Below are positions 49,265 to 58,843 of a stretch of 64,000 nucleotides of DNA, piece after piece. The translations under genes were made by a program, and so were the position numbers. A model generated the notes under the pieces. It did no database searches and had not been told where the DNA came from. It was given only the letters and a program-made list of their open reading frames with translations. This stretch comes from Planosporangium spinosum (GTDB taxonomy: Bacteria; Actinomycetota; Actinomycetes; Mycobacteriales; Micromonosporaceae), in NCBI RefSeq assembly GCF_049999945.1, contig NZ_JBLYUB010000016.1, positions 1 through 64,000 of the forward strand, in the 5' to 3' direction. How positions within the stretch are numbered: position 1 is the first letter of the stretch; each line of letters opens with the position of its first letter.

Positions 49265-50050
49265 ATGAGCGTCCTGGGTATCGACATCGGCGGCTCTGGA
49301 ATCAAGGGCGCGCCGGTGGACCTCGTCGCGGGTGACCTCGCGGCCGACCGGTACCGGCTGGAGACCCCCCAGCCCGCCACCGTCCGCGGCGTCGTCGACA
49401 CGGTTGGCCTGGTCGCGCGGCAGTTCGCCGACGCGGGCGGCGCGACGGCCGGTGATCGGGGCGCCGGCATCGACGCCATCGGCATCACGTTCCCCGGCGT
49501 CGTGGTCGACGGCGTCACCAGAACCGCGGCCAACGTGGACAAGGGCTGGCTCGACGCACCCGCCGCCGACCTCTTCGCCGAGGCCGTCGGCCGGCCGGTC
49601 ACGGTCGTCAACGACGCCGACGCGGCGGGCATCGCCGAGATGAGGTTCGGTGCCGGCCGGGGCCGGCGCGGCACGACGATCATGCTGACCTTCGGTACCG
49701 GGATCGGCAGCGCCCTGTTCCTCGACGGCCGGCTCGTGCCCAACACTGAGCTGGGCCACCTCGAACTGCACGGCGTGGACGCCGAGCTGCGCGCGTCCGA
49801 CCGGGCCCGCGACGTGGAGGACCTGAGCTGGCCCCAGTGGGCCCACCGCGTGCAGCGGTACCTGCAGCACGTGGAGATGCTGTTCCAGCCGGGCCTGATC
49901 ATCATCGGCGGCGGGGTCAGCAAGAAGGCCGACAGGTTCCTGCCGCACATCGAGCTACGGACTCCGGTCGTGCCGGCGGTGCTGAAGAACAACGCCGGCA
50001 TCATCGGCGCCGCGCTCGCCGCGGCCGAGGCCGCGTCCGAACGGTCCTGA
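49265..50050 (+). CDS. ppgK: Polyphosphate glucokinase (ROK family)
   Basis: A 261-residue cytoplasmic kinase phosphorylating glucose with polyphosphate or ATP, typical of actinobacteria. LGIDIGGSGIKGAPVDL (phosphate-binding), GITFPGVVVDGVTRTAANVD, VTVVNDADAAGIAEMRFG (catalytic Asp), IMLTFGTGIGSALFLDG and ELGHLELHG are all diagnostic. The length fits. It would funnel glucose released by the secreted glucanases into metabolism. Just after the stop a 27-bp direct repeat of the last codons (GCCGCGTCCGAACGGTCC) recurs. Confidence 0.95.
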   Translation: MSVLGIDIGGSGIKGAPVDLVAGDLAADRYRLETPQPATVRGVVDTVGLVARQFADAGGATAGDRGAGIDAIGITFPGVVVDGVTRTAANVDKGWLDAPAADLFAEAVGRPVTVVNDADAAGIAEMRFGAGRGRRGTTIMLTFGTGIGSALFLDGRLVPNTELGHLELHGVDAELRASDRARDVEDLSWPQWAHRVQRYLQHVEMLFQPGLIIIGGGVSKKADRFLPHIELRTPVVPAVLKNNAGIIGAALAAAEAASERS

Positions 50051-50123
50051 TCCGCCGCCGAGGCCGCCTCCGAACGGTCCCGACCCCACCCCGCCGGGCG
50101 GCACCGACCGCCGCGGCGTGCCG

Positions 50124-51065
50124 TCAGCGCGGCAGCGGCAGCGCGTACGTCACCCAGCGGCCGTCGACCACGAACCCGACCCGCGCGTAGACCCCGACCG
50201 CGCCGGTGGGGCTGTCGGCGTCGACCCCGAGCATCGCGGACTCCCTGCCGTCCGCCGCGGCCGCCCGGAGGACCCGGCTCAGCAGGGCACCGGCGAGGCC
50301 CCGGCGCCGCCACGGACGGCGCACGCCGACCTGGCCGATGTAGATCCGGGCCGGGTCGCCGTCCCGGTAGCTCAGCACGTACCCGGCGATCTCGTCGCCG
50401 TCGAAGGCGAGCGCCGACAGGTCGGGCCGGAAGTCCTCCGACCGCACCGTCAACTCCGACCACTCGGGGAAGCCGCGCCGCTGGTTCCCCCAGTGGTCGG
50501 CGAACGCCTCCGTGTGCGCGCCGTACAGATCCTTCTCGTACGCGCTCCGATAGGTCGCGACGGTCAGCCCGTGCGGAGTCTCCAGCACCGGCGCCCCGAC
50601 GGTGGCGGCGACCATGTCAAACCAGTACCGCACCGGCTCCAGGCCGAACCGCCGGTACAGGCGGATGGCCTGCTCGTCGGTGACGAGCGCGCCGGCGTGG
50701 ACCTCCCAGCGGGCGTCGGGCGCGACCGCGCGGTGGATCTCCGCGGCCCGGGCCAGCTCCCAGCCGAACAGCTCCCGGCCGATCCCACGGCCGCGCCAGT
50801 CCGGGTGCACGCCGCCCATCAGGTCGAGCCGGAAACCGCCCGCGGGCGGCGTCGGCACGACGCCGAAGGCCACCGGCGTGCCGTCGGGCGAGAGCACCAG
50901 CCGGGTGTCCGTGGCCGGGTCACCGACCATGCCGCGCACGATCGACGCCACCCAGTCCGGAGTGAATCCGGCGGTCCCTCCGGCCGCCGCTTCGATCAGG
51001 TTGACCAGGGCGGCCATCGCCTCGGCGTCGGCCGCTTCGTATCCCCGCGTGGTCAGCTCGCGCAT
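50124..51065 (-). CDS. Tandem GNAT acetyltransferase
   Basis: A 313-residue protein with two GNAT domains, the layout of mycothiol synthase and related actinomycete enzymes. The first domain has LMGGVHPDWRGRGIGRELFG (acetyl-CoA loop R-G-R-G-I-G); the second has IYIGQVGVRRPWRRRGLAGA and LGVDADSPTGAVGVYARVGF. Some features resemble MshD (cysteine-glucosamine-inositol acetyltransferase), but the sequence is diverged and the usual MshD gene surroundings are absent. Substrate unknown. Confidence 0.85.
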   Translation of the reverse strand: MRELTTRGYEAADAEAMAALVNLIEAAAGGTAGFTPDWVASIVRGMVGDPATDTRLVLSPDGTPVAFGVVPTPPAGGFRLDLMGGVHPDWRGRGIGRELFGWELARAAEIHRAVAPDARWEVHAGALVTDEQAIRLYRRFGLEPVRYWFDMVAATVGAPVLETPHGLTVATYRSAYEKDLYGAHTEAFADHWGNQRRGFPEWSELTVRSEDFRPDLSALAFDGDEIAGYVLSYRDGDPARIYIGQVGVRRPWRRRGLAGALLSRVLRAAAADGRESAMLGVDADSPTGAVGVYARVGFVVDGRWVTYALPLPR

Positions 51066-51285
51066 GTCGCGACCCTAACGACGGGTACCCGGCCGCGAAA
51101 CCGATTTACCTCGATGGCGACCGCTCGGCCGGGGCGACGGCGCCGGGTGGACCGCGCCTCCACCGTTCGGGTGGAGGCGTGGTGCCGGACGACCGATACC
51201 GCAGGTCAGCGCTCAGTCGGGGCAGCGCCCGGGATCGGCCTTCGCTAGGGTGCGCTGACCCCCATGATCAAGGAGACATCCCTCA

Positions 51286-52920
51286 ATGCTCCGTACCCTC
51301 AGGAATCGGACCCGACGGATGGGCCTGCTGGCCACCTCTGTCGCGACGATCGTCGCGGCCGGCTGGGCCACCCCGGCCAGCGCCGCCCCCGAGCCCTACG
51401 CCGCTGCCTACCTCTCCGCCCGGGCCATCGCGATCGGCGTCGACGAGTCGACCCGGGGCAAGACCGCACGCGTGGACGTGTGGGGCTGCTGCACCGGCGA
51501 CCTGCCCGCGCGCGCGTCCGTGAAGATCGATGCGACCGCCGCGGCCGACGTGCTCGTGGTCGCCGTCAAGGGTGACCACTGCTCGGTGTCGGGCCGGGTC
51601 ACCACCTGTGACGTACCCCTGACCGCGCTGCTCGACCCGGAGAGCCTGCCGGAGGTGAACCTGAAGGTTGCCAAGGGCGCGAAGGTCGGCGACAGGGCTT
51701 CCGTGAAGCTGACCGTCTCCGGCGAGGGTCTCAGGACCACCAGTGAGGACTCCGAGATCGAGGTCGTCGACTCCGCCGCCGACCTCGTCGCGAAGAGCTT
51801 CACCGCCCCGAGCGCCCGGCCGGGTGAGGTTCGCGGGTACCAGCCGACGTTCCGCAACAGCGGTGACGCGGCCGCCCGGTACGTCGGGATCTGGATCAGC
51901 GACGGCGCGTTCGTCCGGTTCACGCAGCACTTCAGCAACTGCCGGTACCACGACTCCGAGTGGGGCTCGTACGGCTACTGCGAGTTCGCACTCAACCTCG
52001 CGCCGGGTGAAACCGCGCGGGTCAGCGCCGACACGCCGATCTCGGTCAAGGTGCAGCCCGACGCACCGGGCGAGAACTTCGCCTTCACCTACTACCGCCT
52101 GGACGTGTTCGACTCGCCGCTGCAGGGCGATCTGGGCACCCCCGGCAACGGCCCGGCCCTGAAGGTCGAGAAGGTGTCCGCCACCCCGTCGATCGCCGCG
52201 TTCGGCGACGCCGACTGGTCCGACAACCAGGGCAACTTCGTGATCCCCACCGCCGCCAACCCGTCCGACGTCTCCGCCGTCGGCGCGACGGTGACCGGCC
52301 AGGTCGGCGCGACCGTCCCCGTCACGGTCGGCCTCAGGAACAACGGTCCGGCCTGGCTCGACGGCGGGCTCGACGGCGAAGGTCTCTCGCCGGACGCGCC
52401 CGGGCAGCCGGCGACCACCGTCACCCTGCCGCAGGGGGTCACCGTCGTGTCGGTCCCGGACGGCAACGACGGTCACAGTTCCGGCGGTACGTTCTGCGCG
52501 CCGATCGCCGACGGCAAGGCGGACTGGACGAAGAACGGCAAGGCCGAAGGTCTGGCCTACCGCTGCACCGCCAGCCGCGGCCTCGACGCCGGCGACACCC
52601 AACTCGCCACGTTCACGGTCACCATCGACGATGCGGCCACGGCCACCGGTACGGTCGTCGCGGCCGGCGGGAACGACGACCCGAACCAGGCCAACAACAC
52701 GGCCGCCATCACGCTGAACCCGCCGGCCGGCGGCACCGGCGGCGGATCCGGTGGCGGCACCCCGGGTACCGGCGGCGGGCTGCCGGTCACCGGCGCGAAC
52801 GCCGGGCTGATCGGCGGCGCGGGCGTCGCGCTGCTCGCCCTGGGACTCGGGCTCTACCTTGCGGTCCGCCGCCGCACGGTGGTCCTCGTCACCGGCGAGG
52901 ACTCGACCTCGGGCTCCTGA
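51286..52920 (+). CDS. LPVTG-anchored cell-wall protein
   Basis: A 544-residue precursor. The signal peptide ends ASAA (about residue 33). The extracellular part is mostly beta and built from two or three Ig/CARDB-like segments (DSAADLVAKSFTAPSARPGE, GYQPTFRNSGDAAARYVGIW; VTGQVGATVPVTVGLRNNGP, NDDPNQANNTAAITL). A Gly-rich linker precedes the sortase signal GGGLPVTGANAGLIGGAGVA, a membrane helix and AVRRRTVVL. It is a second wall-anchored protein in the window, probably structural or adhesive. ATG 51286 is preceded by AAGGAG about ten bases upstream. Confidence 0.85.
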   Translation: MLRTLRNRTRRMGLLATSVATIVAAGWATPASAAPEPYAAAYLSARAIAIGVDESTRGKTARVDVWGCCTGDLPARASVKIDATAAADVLVVAVKGDHCSVSGRVTTCDVPLTALLDPESLPEVNLKVAKGAKVGDRASVKLTVSGEGLRTTSEDSEIEVVDSAADLVAKSFTAPSARPGEVRGYQPTFRNSGDAAARYVGIWISDGAFVRFTQHFSNCRYHDSEWGSYGYCEFALNLAPGETARVSADTPISVKVQPDAPGENFAFTYYRLDVFDSPLQGDLGTPGNGPALKVEKVSATPSIAAFGDADWSDNQGNFVIPTAANPSDVSAVGATVTGQVGATVPVTVGLRNNGPAWLDGGLDGEGLSPDAPGQPATTVTLPQGVTVVSVPDGNDGHSSGGTFCAPIADGKADWTKNGKAEGLAYRCTASRGLDAGDTQLATFTVTIDDAATATGTVVAAGGNDDPNQANNTAAITLNPPAGGTGGGSGGGTPGTGGGLPVTGANAGLIGGAGVALLALGLGLYLAVRRRTVVLVTGEDSTSGS

Positions 52921-52933
52921 CCGATCCGGCAGC

Positions 52934-52967
52934 ACCGGCCCGCCTGCCCCACCGCGGGCGGGCCGGT
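52934..52967. terminator. Hairpin between convergent genes
   Basis: ACCGGCCCGCC (52934-52944) pairs with GGCGGGCCGGT (52957-52967), 14 bp after the LPVTG gene stop and 30 bp before the HAD gene end. Confidence 0.75.
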
Positions 52968-52996
52968 CCGGCTCTCCGACAGCCGGGCAGGTCGCC

Positions 52997-53659
52997 TCAG
53001 GGCTGGCGGGCCGGACCGCTCAGCGCCTCCGGGGTCAGCCCGTCCAGCCCGTCGACCACCAGGTCCGCCAGGTCGAGCGCGTCGGGCTGGGGCGGGTAGG
53101 CCGGGTGCGGCACGGCGACGACCCGCATCCCGGCGGCGTGCGCGGCGCGCAGGCCGTTGCTGGAGTCCTCGATCGCCACGCAGGTCCCGGGCGCGACCCC
53201 CAGCGCGCCGGCCACCGCCAGGTACACGTCGGGTGCCGGCTTGCCGCGCGGGACCTCCTCGGTCGACATGGCCACCGCGAAGCACGCCGCCAGCCCGGTC
53301 TCGGCCAGGACGGTCCGGATCAGCCGGGTGGGTGACGAGCTGGCGAGCCCGAGCGGCCACCGCTCGCCGATCCGGCGGACCGCGTCGACGGCGCCGGGCA
53401 GCACCGGCAGCGCCTCGGCGTACCGGTCCGCCATCCGGTCGACGACCTCGGTGGCCACGACCTCCGGGGGCCGCCCCACGCCGAGTTCCTCGCTCAGGTA
53501 CCTCGACCACTCGGCGGTGCTCATACCCATCAGCCGCTGCTGGGTGTCGGGCAGCCACCGGCCACCCGTCTCGGCGACGTACGCCCGCCGCACCTGCTCC
53601 CACACCGGTTCGGAGTCGATCAGCACACCGTCGAGGTCGAAGATCACCGCGTCCGCCAC
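52997..53659 (-). CDS. HAD-family sugar phosphatase/phosphoglucomutase-like
   Basis: A 220-residue HAD hydrolase with an alpha-helical cap. VIFDLDGVLIDSEPVWEQVR (DxDG motif; nucleophile Asp near residue 8), LGLASSSPTRLIRTVL (motif II Ser), EEVPRGKPAPDVYLAVA (motif III Lys) and CVAIEDSSNGLRAAHAAGM (motif IV Asp pair). The Glu in VLIDSE and the ASSS motif suit beta-phosphoglucomutase or 2-deoxyglucose-6-phosphatase relatives. Substrate not determinable. Confidence 0.9.
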   Translation of the reverse strand: MADAVIFDLDGVLIDSEPVWEQVRRAYVAETGGRWLPDTQQRLMGMSTAEWSRYLSEELGVGRPPEVVATEVVDRMADRYAEALPVLPGAVDAVRRIGERWPLGLASSSPTRLIRTVLAETGLAACFAVAMSTEEVPRGKPAPDVYLAVAGALGVAPGTCVAIEDSSNGLRAAHAAGMRVVAVPHPAYPPQPDALDLADLVVDGLDGLTPEALSGPARQP

Positions 53660-53812
53660 GGCCCCATCCTCTCACCCGCCGCGCCCCGCGCCGGCCGTGC
53701 CATCCGCCGGATCACGCATGCCCGGCCGCCGCGGCGCCACCCGGCCGGTTCATAATTTCTGGTACGGGTCCATCAACTAGATCTACCGGGAGTGCGCGCG
53801 TCCGGAGCCGTC

Positions 53813-54244
53813 ATGAGTACGCAGGACAAGCCGTTCGGGTACTGGCTGCGGTACCTCGACCACCTGATCGAGGACTGTTTCGTTACCGCGCTGCGCGCGC
53901 ACGGGCTGTCCGGGGCGCACTGGCAGGTGCTCAACCTGCTGCGCGCGCACCCCGCACATCCAGCGGAGATCATCGAGTCGATGTGGCCGTTCTGGGATGA
54001 TCTGGACGTCAGCCCGGACGAGGTCCTCCGGGCGGTCGTCAGGCGCGGCTGGGTCGAGCGCGACCGGGGCGGGCGCTTCATCCTGACGCTGGAGGGCGAT
54101 GCGGCGCTCGAGCAGCTCAGCGGAAAGGCGTGCCGGATCCGGGAGGTGCTGACCGAGGGCATCACCCCCGACGAGTACGACATGGTCGTCGCCCTCCTCC
54201 AGCGGATGGCCGACAACCTGACGAAGGCGGGCGTCTCCCGGTAG
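53813..54244 (+). CDS. MarR-family transcriptional regulator
   Basis: A 143-residue winged-helix protein. Residues 8-30 (FGYWLRYLDHLIEDCFVTAL) form the dimerising helix; GLSGAHWQVLNLLRAHPAHP and VLRAVVRRGWVERDRGGRFI are the recognition and wing parts; the long C-terminal helix (YDMVVALLQRMADNLTKAGV) completes the dimer interface. ATG 53813 is used; a GTG at 53792 is possible. It is monocistronic and may be autoregulated. The target is unknown. Confidence 0.82.
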   Translation: MSTQDKPFGYWLRYLDHLIEDCFVTALRAHGLSGAHWQVLNLLRAHPAHPAEIIESMWPFWDDLDVSPDEVLRAVVRRGWVERDRGGRFILTLEGDAALEQLSGKACRIREVLTEGITPDEYDMVVALLQRMADNLTKAGVSR

Positions 54245-54261
54245 CGACCGGGCGTCCACCG

Positions 54262-55263
54262 CTACCCGCCCAGCACCCGCTCCCGCAGGCTCGACCACTG
54301 CAACGAGTGCCTGATGCCGTCGGTCACCGACAGCGTCGGCCGCCAGTCCAGCAGCTCACCGATCCGCCCGGTACGGGCGTAGCAGCCGGGCGAGTCGCCG
54401 GGGCGCCGCCCCGCCTCCACGATCGCGACCGGCCGGCCGAGCACCTCCTCGAACGCGGCGAGCAGTTCACGCACCGTGACACCGGTACCGGAGCCCACGT
54501 TGATCACCTCGTAGCGCTTGCCGCCGCCGGCCGGGAGTACCGTGTCGAACCGCCGCAGCGCCTGCACGTGCGCCCGGGCGAGGTCCCAGACGTGGATGTA
54601 GTCGCGGATGCCGGAGCCGTCCCGGGTTGGCCAGTCGGTGCCGGTCAGCGTGAACGGCTCACCGTTCTCGGCGGCGAGGATCATCTTGCCGAGCGCGTGG
54701 CTGGGGTAGCGGCCCTGGAGCCCGGTCCGCATGGCCGGGTCGGCGCCGATCGGGTTGAAGTAGCGAAGCGAGATGACCCGCAGGTCGTGGGCGTGGGCGG
54801 CGTCGGCGAGGACGGTCTCGGTGATCGCCTTGCTGCGCGCGTACGGGCTGAGCGGCTCCAGCGGCGAGTCCTCGTCGACCGAGAAGTCGGCGCCGGGGCG
54901 GTAGATCGAGGCCGACGAGCTGAACAGCAGCCGGCCGCAGCCGTTGCGGACGACGTGCTCGACCAGGTCGATCGACTTGGCGACGTTCTCGCGGTAGTAC
55001 CGCAGCGGCTGCTCGACCGACTCGGGCACGACGATCAGCGCGGCGGCGTGCACCACCGCCGCGATCTCCGGGTGCTCGGCGAAGACCTTGTCTATCAGGG
55101 GTCCGTCGGCGATGTCGCCGTGATAGAAGATCCGGTCCCGGACGAACTCGGCACGGCCGGTGCTCAGGTTGTCGACGACGACCGGCGTCAGGCCGGCGTC
55201 CAGGCAGGCGGAGGCGATGGTGCTGCCGATGAAGCCGGCGCCGCCCGCGATCAGAACCTTCAC
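54262..55263 (-). CDS. galE: UDP-glucose 4-epimerase
   Basis: A 333-residue extended SDR. The start is GTG 55263 behind GGAGGAG, giving VKVLIAGGAGFIGSTIASAC; the longer open frame is not needed. Motifs: GGAGFIG NAD loop, VVDNLSTGRAEFVRD, AAVVHAAALIVVPESVEQPL, SSSASIYR with the active Ser, SPYARSKAITETVL with Tyr and Lys, and RYFNPIGADPAMRTGLQG. It interconverts UDP-glucose and UDP-galactose for cell-surface glycans or the Leloir pathway. It ends 17 bp from the MarR gene end, convergent. Confidence 0.92.
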   Translation of the reverse strand: MKVLIAGGAGFIGSTIASACLDAGLTPVVVDNLSTGRAEFVRDRIFYHGDIADGPLIDKVFAEHPEIAAVVHAAALIVVPESVEQPLRYYRENVAKSIDLVEHVVRNGCGRLLFSSSASIYRPGADFSVDEDSPLEPLSPYARSKAITETVLADAAHAHDLRVISLRYFNPIGADPAMRTGLQGRYPSHALGKMILAAENGEPFTLTGTDWPTRDGSGIRDYIHVWDLARAHVQALRRFDTVLPAGGGKRYEVINVGSGTGVTVRELLAAFEEVLGRPVAIVEAGRRPGDSPGCYARTGRIGELLDWRPTLSVTDGIRHSLQWSSLRERVLGG

Positions 55264-55321
55264 TGCGCACTCCTCCGGGTCCCTGCGACCCTGGTCGGCG
55301 GCCGAAACCGGCATACGGCGG

Positions 55322-56251
55322 TCAGTCCCACTCCCAGTGGAACCCGACGACGGCCTGCTCGATCGGGCCGAACCGGCAGTGCACGGCGAGGTCGTCGTCC
55401 AGCTCGACCGGCTGCCGGTCGACGACGCGGGCGTGGTCGATGCCGTCCCACCGGGCCAGCCACACCCGGGCCGGCACCCGCCGGGCGTGGAACTTGACCC
55501 ACAGGGTCACGTCCTCGGCGCGGCTCAGCACTCCCCGGCGGAACTCAGGAGCGGGCGGCGTCTTGTAGAAGAACGTCGTGCGGACCTGGGTGAGCGTGGT
55601 CTCCCCGGCCGCGAGGGGCCGGTTGAGCAGGATGTCGACCGCGTACAGCGACTCGTTGACCCGGTAGATGCGCTCGCCGACCCGGCCGCCGCGCAGCACC
55701 TCGACAGCCAGTTCGTCGGTGTCGAACCGGTACGGGTAGCCGGACAGCCCGTCGACGGTCGACTGGATGACCTGGATGGTCTGGTGCTCGGCGGGCGACC
55801 CGTCGGGCCCCAGGATGTGCAGCTCGTGCAGGGCCAGGGTCTGGTGCCGGGGCGGGCCGCCGTGCAGGTACTCCTCGGACAGCGACTGCGCCTCGCCGGT
55901 GATGACCCGCACCGAGGTCGAGCCCCGCAGCATGTCCTGCAACCGGGCGGCGTCCCGGCCGTCGAAGGCGAACGCCGCCGTGAACAACCGTACGGTCGAG
56001 TGGTCGATCGCGCTGCCGTCCAGCGCCCGGCGCGCGGTGTCGACGAGACCGGGATCGGGATCCCCAGTGGACAGCGGGTCGACCGGGGCGGGGTCGGTCG
56101 CCTGCGCGAGTACCCGGGCCACGGCGTCGATGTCGATCTTCCCCGGGCGCGCCTGCGCCGCGAGCCGCTCCCACCGGGCGCGGTACTCCCCCGGGCGGAG
56201 CAGCAACATCCGCAGGTATGCGGAGGTCTGCGCCACCCCGCCGTCGGTCAC
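55322..56251 (-). CDS. Actinomycete protein of unknown function
   Basis: A 309-residue soluble protein. GTG 56251 (VTDGGVAQTSAYLRML) is chosen because GGGAGG lies eight bases upstream; the open frame continues to 56275. It has an N-terminal helical third (LLLRPGEYRARWERLAAQAR), a middle segment (HSTVRLFTAAFAFDGRDAAR, RGSTSVRVITGEAQSLSEEY) and a beta-rich C-terminal half (YPYRFDTDELAVEVLRGGRV, TTLTQVRTTFFYKTPPAPEF, DDDLAVHCRFGPIEQAVVGF). No family is recognised and there is no clear DNA-binding or catalytic motif. Confidence 0.6.
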   Translation of the reverse strand: MTDGGVAQTSAYLRMLLLRPGEYRARWERLAAQARPGKIDIDAVARVLAQATDPAPVDPLSTGDPDPGLVDTARRALDGSAIDHSTVRLFTAAFAFDGRDAARLQDMLRGSTSVRVITGEAQSLSEEYLHGGPPRHQTLALHELHILGPDGSPAEHQTIQVIQSTVDGLSGYPYRFDTDELAVEVLRGGRVGERIYRVNESLYAVDILLNRPLAAGETTLTQVRTTFFYKTPPAPEFRRGVLSRAEDVTLWVKFHARRVPARVWLARWDGIDHARVVDRQPVELDDDLAVHCRFGPIEQAVVGFHWEWD

Positions 56252-56275
56252 GTCCGGCACCTCCCACATACACAC

Positions 56276-56570
56276 GAATAGCCGTCAGCGTAGCGACTGC
56301 CGCAGGCGGTGCGCTCCGCGAGGAGTACCCGCGACGCCTCACCCGTACCCCAGCCATCCGCAGCCCGCACCCCGGTCCACTCCGGAGCCCGTACCCCAGC
56401 CATCCGCAGCCCGCACCCCGGTCCACTCCGGAGCCCGTGCCCCAGCCATCCGCAGCCCGCACCCCGGCCCGTACCCGAGCGGGGCCTTGCCGTATCAATT
56501 AACTTTGTTTATCGTTCCTGCTCAATTGATGGCGACCCATCGACCCCCTGCCCACACCTTGGGAGAGGCC
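56276..56570. promoter_or_regulatory. Divergent region with chitinase promoter and 46-bp repeats
   Basis: About 295 bp. The left part holds the 46-bp tandem repeats (56342-56467). The right part, 56490-56530 (GTATCAATTAACTTTGTTTA, then TCGTTCC, later CTCAATTGAT), is strikingly AT-rich for this genome and is the probable chitinase promoter. No DasR or CebR consensus is found. Confidence 0.5.
56342..56467. repeat. 46-bp tandem repeat, 2.7 copies
   Basis: Units start at 56342, 56388 and 56434 (the last is 34 bp long) and are identical except for one base in unit 3. Each begins CCCGTACCCCAGCCATCCGC. It is non-coding, in the promoter region between two divergent genes. Confidence 0.92.
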
Positions 56571-58202
<1,632 letters not shown>

Positions 58203-58221
58203 GTCTCGCCTCATCCGGTCG

Positions 58222-58272
58222 TGGGCATCTGACGGCGCCACAAGCGCCCGTCAGGTGCCCACGATCCTTTTC
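58222..58272 (+). terminator. Rho-independent terminator after the GH18 gene
   Basis: GTGGGCATCTGACGGCGC (58222-58239) pairs, with one bulge, with GCGCCCGTCAGGTGCCCAC (58245-58263). GATCCTTTT follows, a rare T-run in this genome. Confidence 0.85.
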
Positions 58273-58304
58273 CGGCTTTCTTCCGGCCACGTGGCCGATC
58301 GTCG

Positions 58305-58673
58305 CTACGGCTGCGTGGCGTCGATCCCCAGGTGCGTAGCGACACCGGCGATCCGCAGCATGGCCAGGACGCGCGGCTGCGGGTCGGCGACGGTGAGCCG
58401 GCAGTCCTTCTCCCGCGCCAGCCGCCACCCGTGCAGCAGCGCGCCCCGGCCGGTGCTGTCCAGGAACGACACACCGGACAGATCGACCACGATGTCCCGG
58501 GGGCCGAACTCGGCGAGGACCCACCACAGGAGGGACTTCAGGCGAGGCGCGTTGACGTAGTCGACCTCACCGATGACGGCGACGCGGACGCTCTCCGCGC
58601 CACTCGCGACGACGGTCATCCGCAGCGCCTCGTCCGGGCGCCGGTGCCGCTCCACTGCCCGCTCACCCCTCAT
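58305..58673 (-). CDS. STAS-domain anti-anti-sigma factor
   Basis: A 122-residue protein; the STAS core runs from MTVVASGAESVRVAVIGEVD to the end. DIVVDLSGVSFLDSTGRGAL carries the conserved DS/T-G motif with the Ser that anti-sigma kinases phosphorylate. It should release a sigma factor by binding its anti-sigma. No RsbW-like kinase or sigma gene is adjacent; the nearest sigma factor is at 18.4 kb. The start may be ATG 58673 or ATG 58619; the latter gives a minimal STAS domain. Confidence 0.85.
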   Translation of the reverse strand: MRGERAVERHRRPDEALRMTVVASGAESVRVAVIGEVDYVNAPRLKSLLWWVLAEFGPRDIVVDLSGVSFLDSTGRGALLHGWRLAREKDCRLTVADPQPRVLAMLRIAGVATHLGIDATQP

Positions 58674-58791
58674 ACTCGCCCGGTGGAGTGAGTTCACCCT
58701 ATTCCTCGCGCGCCGACCCCGCCCGTCAAGCCGACGTGGACCAAACCGGACGGTTACCCATCAACCACCCGTATGGGCGTATTTGCCGTCA

Positions 58792-58807
58792 CGGTTTCCG
58801 GAAACCG
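58792..58807. promoter_or_regulatory. 16-bp perfect palindrome upstream of the kinase gene
   Basis: CGGTTTCCGGAAACCG is a perfect palindrome ending 36 bp before the kinase start, in the position of an operator. The surrounding sequence (GTATTTGCC) is mildly AT-rich. The cognate regulator is unknown. Confidence 0.55.
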
Positions 58808-58843
58808 CGTGTAGCGACCCGTGGATGAGGGCATCTTGACAGC

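Noticed and set aside
56342..56467. 46-bp repeats as a possible CRISPR array
   Set aside because: Tandem without spacers and under three copies; no cas genes.
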